Under the pieces are notes generated by a model. That model saw only the letters and a list, made by a program, of their open reading frames with translations, had not been told where the DNA came from and made no database searches. Below, piece after piece: positions 60,595-64,000 of a DNA stretch of 64,000 nucleotides. This DNA comes from JAVBJV01 sp031555315 (lineage in GTDB: Bacteria; Pseudomonadota; Alphaproteobacteria; Acetobacterales; Acetobacteraceae): the NCBI GenBank assembly GCA_031555315.1, contig JAVBUO010000005.1, forward strand, positions 124,001-188,000, in the 5' to 3' direction. The translations under genes and the position numbers were made by a program. Positions within the stretch are counted from its first letter, which is position 1. Each line of letters begins with the position of its first letter.

Positions 60595-61027
60595 CGTTTC
60601 GTCTCCCGTTTCTTTCGTATTATTCCTAATTCACAACGTATAGTGCAAGCTTGGTGGAATGACAGAGGAAGATCCGGATGCAGGATCTTTTATTTTGCGA
60701 TGACTTCAACGCGGCACTTTTCCGGACGATGCCTCAGCCAGATAGAAAATACCCATCAATGATTTAAACGCGTCCAGCCAACTCTCAGTTCACAGCTTTT
60801 TCCGAACGTCATTCAGGCACTCGTCATCTCAGCCCTTGGGATGTGGTGGCTAAGGCCCGGGCGAGTTTGCCGATTTCACGGATCGGATCGAGCAGCTCGG
60901 CCAGCACACGTGGTGACACCTGGCTACTCAGGCCGGAGCTTCCTTCTAAACCCCAGGTTTTCAGTGACGGCTCTTTTGTCCGTTCGGTTGCGGGAGTATG
61001 GAGTGGGCACGATATTGGAGGCTGAAA
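60595..61027. other. 433-bp divergent intergenic region with regulatory structures
   Basis: No gene is supported here. A 7-bp hairpin aagatcc/ggatctt (60669-60689) with a T-rich tail ttattttg is terminator-like. On the minus strand a short open stretch near 60827-60950 has a protein-like run (LAELLDPIREIGKLARALA) but no start or ribosome-binding site, so it may be a gene remnant. The region must contain the promoters of both flanking binding-protein genes. Confidence 0.4.
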
Positions 61028-62587
61028 ATGCGCTGTCTGCTGATAGGGGCGGTACTCCTGATTCCCGTGCCGCTTACGGCCCAGAATTTGACCATCGGTT
61101 ATGGCGGGGCGATCACGTCGGCTGACCCGCATTATTACAACGCGGTTCCGAACCAGGCTGTGGCCCGACATGTGTTCGAATCCCTGATCGAACGTTCCCC
61201 CACGGCGCAGCCGCAACCCGGACTGGCCGAAAGCTGGCAGCGCATTTCCGAAACGGTATGGGAATTCAAGCTGCGTGACGGCGTGCACTGGCACGATGGG
61301 GCGCCGTTCGTGGCGGAAGATGTGGCTGCAACCTATGCGCGCGTGCCGAACGTGCCGAACAGCCCGTCCAGCCTGGCAGGGTATCTGCGGATGGTGAACC
61401 GGGTCGAGGTTGTCGATGCACATACGTTAAGGGTGCATACCAACGGCTTCTATCCCAACCTGCCGAACGATCTGCCGGGGATCTGCATCGTGCCGCGGCG
61501 TATAGCGGAAACCGCCACGACCGAGGATTTCAACGCCGGCCGTACGATGATCGGCACCGGTCCGTACCGGTTCGTCTCCTATGTGCCGAAGGACAGTGTC
61601 GTCTTCGAACGCAACGACGCCTACTGGGGCGAACGCCAGCCGTGGCAGCGGGTGACGATCCGCGAGATCCCGAACGCGGCGACACGCACGGCGGCGCTGC
61701 TGTCGGGCGATGTGGACATGATCGATCAGGTGCCTTCGGCCGACCTGGAACGCCTCGGGCAGGATCAGCGTATCCGGCTGAACCGGATACAGGGATTGCG
61801 GCTGCTGTATCTCCAGCCGGATTTCAGCCGCAGCGGCGAAGTGCCGTCGGTGACCGACAACGACGGCAAACCGCTGGCGCGCAATCCGTTTCTGGATCTG
61901 CGGGTGCGCCGCGCGCTGTCGATGGCGATCGACAGGAACGCGCTGGAACGGCGCGTGATGGAAGGTGTCGGCCAGGCGACGATGCAATGGATGCCGGAAG
62001 GCACATACGGCTATGTGGCCGATCTGCAGGCACAACCCGCCGATGCGGACGGCGCGCGGCGTCTGCTGGCCGAGGCCGGTTTCCCGAATGGTTTTCGGGT
62101 AACACTGAGCACACCCAACGATCGTTATCCGAACGATTCGAAGCTGGCGCAGGCGGTGGCGCAGATGTGGACGCGGGTCGGCGTGCGCACCCAGGTCGAT
62201 ACCCTGCCGTGGAGCACATTCGTTCCGCGCGTGAACCGCCAGGAATTCGCCATCCACCTGCTGGGCTGGGGCAGCACGACGGGCGAGGGGACCAATTTTC
62301 TGACCAATGTCGTGAATACGTTCAGCACGGAACGCCGGACCGGCATCGCTAATGCCGGGCGCTATTCCAATGATGCTCTGGATGCGCTGACCCGGCGCTT
62401 GTCGTCGGAGCAGGATGAAGCCCGGCGCCTGTCCATGGTGCAGGAAGCGACCAGAATGGCGATCGACGATGTGGCCGTTATCCCGTTGCAACGGATCATC
62501 AATTACTGGGCCACGCGCCACGCACTGCGATATACAGCGCGCATGGACGAAATGACCCAGGCGATGGGGGTGCGGCCGGCCGAATAA
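61028..62587 (+). CDS. Extracellular solute-binding protein family 5 (peptide/nickel/opine type), 519 aa
   Basis: This is a periplasmic peptide-type binding protein with a signal peptide (MRCLLIGAVLLIPVPLTAQ). Conserved blocks are LTIGYGGAITSADPHYYNA at the mature N-terminus, LAESWQRISETVWEFKLRDGVHWHDGAPFVAEDVAATYARV, and ALSMAIDRNALERRVMEG. The middle has AGFPNGFRVTL. A ggagg ribosome-binding site supports the start at 61028. It is divergent from the transporter operon and probably supplies its ligand, since the operon's own binding-protein gene is broken. A second paralogue follows at once. Confidence 0.92.
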   Translation: MRCLLIGAVLLIPVPLTAQNLTIGYGGAITSADPHYYNAVPNQAVARHVFESLIERSPTAQPQPGLAESWQRISETVWEFKLRDGVHWHDGAPFVAEDVAATYARVPNVPNSPSSLAGYLRMVNRVEVVDAHTLRVHTNGFYPNLPNDLPGICIVPRRIAETATTEDFNAGRTMIGTGPYRFVSYVPKDSVVFERNDAYWGERQPWQRVTIREIPNAATRTAALLSGDVDMIDQVPSADLERLGQDQRIRLNRIQGLRLLYLQPDFSRSGEVPSVTDNDGKPLARNPFLDLRVRRALSMAIDRNALERRVMEGVGQATMQWMPEGTYGYVADLQAQPADADGARRLLAEAGFPNGFRVTLSTPNDRYPNDSKLAQAVAQMWTRVGVRTQVDTLPWSTFVPRVNRQEFAIHLLGWGSTTGEGTNFLTNVVNTFSTERRTGIANAGRYSNDALDALTRRLSSEQDEARRLSMVQEATRMAIDDVAVIPLQRIINYWATRHALRYTARMDEMTQAMGVRPAE

Positions 62588-62611
62588 ACAGGCTGACTAA
62601 ATCCCGCGGAT

Positions 62612-62655
62612 ATAAGAGAATGGCCGCCTCCGAGTGTAGGTGGCCATTCTCTTAT
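62612..62655 (+). promoter_or_regulatory. Long stem-loop (14-bp perfect stem, about 18 with wobble) covering the next start codon
   Basis: ataagagaatggcc (62612-62625) pairs with ggccattctcttat (62642-62655). The inner pairs extend the stem by four, leaving an 8-base loop. The right arm runs into the first two bases of the ATG at 62654 and hides the ggtgg-like ribosome-binding site. It also lies 24 bases past the previous gene's stop, so it could be an intercistronic terminator or processing signal. Translation control by structure is inferred. Confidence 0.65.
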
Positions 62656-64000
62656 GAAGACAAATGACAAAGTGCGTGCTGGAAAAATCGGTGGCCTGGC
62701 GGTGGGCCTGTGTCTGGCAACGCTGCTGGCGGTCCATCCGGTATCCGGTCAGACGCTGACCATCGGTTATGGCGGAGCGGTCAATTCGCTGGACCCGCAT
62801 TACTACAACGGGACACCCAATTTCGCGCTGGCCATGCACGTATTCGACGGGCTGGTGTCGCGCGATGTGAATGCGCAGGTGCAGCCCGGGTTGGCCGAAA
62901 GCTGGCGGCGCGTGTCCGATACCGAATGGGAGTTCACGCTGCGCGACGGCGTTCTCTGGCACGACGGTGCGCGGCTCGTCGCGGAAGATGTCGCGGCGAC
63001 CTATGCGCGCGTGCCGAACGTGCCGAACAGCCCGTCCAGCGTGGCCGGATATCTGCGCATGGTCAGCCGGGTCGAGGTGGTGGACGCGCGGACGCTGCGG
63101 ATTCACACGCCGAATTTCTATCCCAATCTGCCGACCGATCTGGCGGCGCTCGGCATCGTGCCGCGCCGTATTGCGCAAACCGCCACGACCGAGGACTTCA
63201 ACACCGGCCGCGCGATGATCGGCACCGGCCCGTACCGTTTCGTGTCGTACCGCCCGAAGGAACAGATGGAGCTGGCGCGCAACGATCAGTACTGGGGCGG
63301 GCGCGAGCCATGGCAGCGCGTGGTGCTGCGCGAGATCACCAATCCCGCTGCGCGCACCGCCGGTCTGCTGTCGGGCGATCTGGATGTGATCGATCAGGTA
63401 TCGTCGGCTGATCTGATGCGGTTGGGGCAGGATACGCGTGTGCGCGTGGTGCAGGTGCCGGGGCTGCGGCTGCTCTATATGCAGCCGACGCTGAGCCGCA
63501 CCGGCGAGGAACCGTTCATCACCGACAACGACGGCAAGCCCATTCCGCGTAATCCGCTGCAGGATCTGCGCGTGCGTCAGGCGCTGTCGATGGCGATCGA
63601 TCGCGCGGCGCTGGAGCAGCGTGTCATGGATGGTGTGGGGCGGGCGACGATGCAATGGCTGCCGCCCGGGCTGCCCGGCTACGTGCCCGACCTGCAACCG
63701 CAGCCGGCGGACCCCGCCGGGGCGCGCCGGCTGTTGGCCGAGGCCGGTTTTCCGAATGGCTTTCGAATGACGGTGCATACGCCGAACGACCGTTATCCGA
63801 ATGATTCGAAGCTGGCGCTGGCGGTCGCGCAGATGTGGACCCGCATCGGCGTGCAGACCCAGGTAGAGGCGCTGCCCTGGAGCAATTTCGCCGGTCGTTC
63901 CGGGCGGCAGGAACTTTCGATGTTCCTGATCGGCTGGGGAAGCTCGACCGGGGAACCGCTGAACTTCCTGACCAATGTAGCCAGCACTTACAATCGCGAA
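62654..64000 (+). CDS. Extracellular solute-binding protein family 5, 3' end beyond window, 449 residues visible
   Basis: The frame is open from the ATG at 62654 to the end of the window. A signal peptide (LAVGLCLATLLAVHPVSGQ) precedes LTIGYGGAVNSLDPHYYNG. The sequence is closely related to the upstream gene throughout (ARVPNVPNSPSS, TATTEDFN, GLRLLYMQP, AGFPNGFRMTVHTPNDRYPNDSKLA), so the two are a tandem duplicate. It is probably another receptor for the peptide importer or for a second transporter beyond the window. Its start codon lies in a hairpin. Confidence 0.9.
   Translation, partial: MKTNDKVRAGKIGGLAVGLCLATLLAVHPVSGQTLTIGYGGAVNSLDPHYYNGTPNFALAMHVFDGLVSRDVNAQVQPGLAESWRRVSDTEWEFTLRDGVLWHDGARLVAEDVAATYARVPNVPNSPSSVAGYLRMVSRVEVVDARTLRIHTPNFYPNLPTDLAALGIVPRRIAQTATTEDFNTGRAMIGTGPYRFVSYRPKEQMELARNDQYWGGREPWQRVVLREITNPAARTAGLLSGDLDVIDQVSSADLMRLGQDTRVRVVQVPGLRLLYMQPTLSRTGEEPFITDNDGKPIPRNPLQDLRVRQALSMAIDRAALEQRVMDGVGRATMQWLPPGLPGYVPDLQPQPADPAGARRLLAEAGFPNGFRMTVHTPNDRYPNDSKLALAVAQMWTRIGVQTQVEALPWSNFAGRSGRQELSMFLIGWGSSTGEPLNFLTNVASTYNRE

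Overview
The window looks like a chromosomal segment of a GC-rich alphaproteobacterium, most likely from the Rhodospirillales/Acetobacteraceae. I infer this from gene content and order, not from a database search. The pointers are the secA / parvulin isomerase / argJ / Nudix neighbourhood, a DUF465-purE-purK operon, a DUF1013 (TrcR-type) cell-cycle regulator, a DUF1192 protein, two orphan Bug-type (TctC) receptors and a DUF3141 PhaC-like protein. No phage, insertion sequence, CRISPR array or rRNA operon was recognised.

Layout. 1-6.2 kb: end of an unknown gene, iron-dependent alcohol dehydrogenase, Bug receptor, secF-secD, Gfo/Idh oxidoreductase. 6.2-15.1 kb: GNAT-Nudix fusion, argJ and a parvulin isomerase diverge from secA; then a GNAT gene, a broken GrpB remnant, an HNH nuclease, mscL, dcd and a small basic protein. 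15.2-16.5 kb: tRNA-Thr(GGT), then an AT-rich accessory patch with one small gene at 15801-15980 whose product has a double-glycine bacteriocin/microcin leader; this is the most interesting item here. 16.5-29.5 kb: nucleotidyltransferase, succinate-semialdehyde dehydrogenase, feoAB behind a Fur-box-like site, acetoacetyl-CoA reductase, two lipoproteins, a nitric-oxide-response module (hemerythrin protein, truncated haemoglobin, NsrR, DMT exporter), an OmpA protein, a lipoprotein and icd. 29.5-36.5 kb: a hydrolase lacking its serine nucleophile, a PfkB kinase, purE-purK, two DUF465 proteins, TrcR, DUF1192 and PAP2.

36.7-45.7 kb is a complete leucine/isovalerate (liu) catabolic operon: isovaleryl-CoA dehydrogenase, both methylcrotonyl-CoA carboxylase subunits, methylglutaconyl-CoA hydratase and HMG-CoA lyase, joined by stop/start overlaps or short gaps. 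An acyl-CoA synthetase and a TetR regulator follow. A near-consensus promoter carrying a palindrome precedes the operon. 45.9-52.5 kb: gabT, then a LysR-controlled CoA-transferase / Bug receptor / MaoC-hydratase cassette and an FAD-dependent dehydrogenase. 52.6-64 kb: the DUF3141 protein and a Dpp/Opp-type ABC peptide importer (two ATPases, two permeases). Its linked substrate-binding gene has an in-frame TGA, while two intact paralogues lie divergently upstream; the last runs off the window and has a long hairpin over its start codon.

Together the genes point to an aerobic heterotroph living on amino acids, peptides and organic acids, with Fe(II) uptake and NO defence. Starts were chosen from ribosome-binding sites, signal peptides and family N-termini, so they are predictions.
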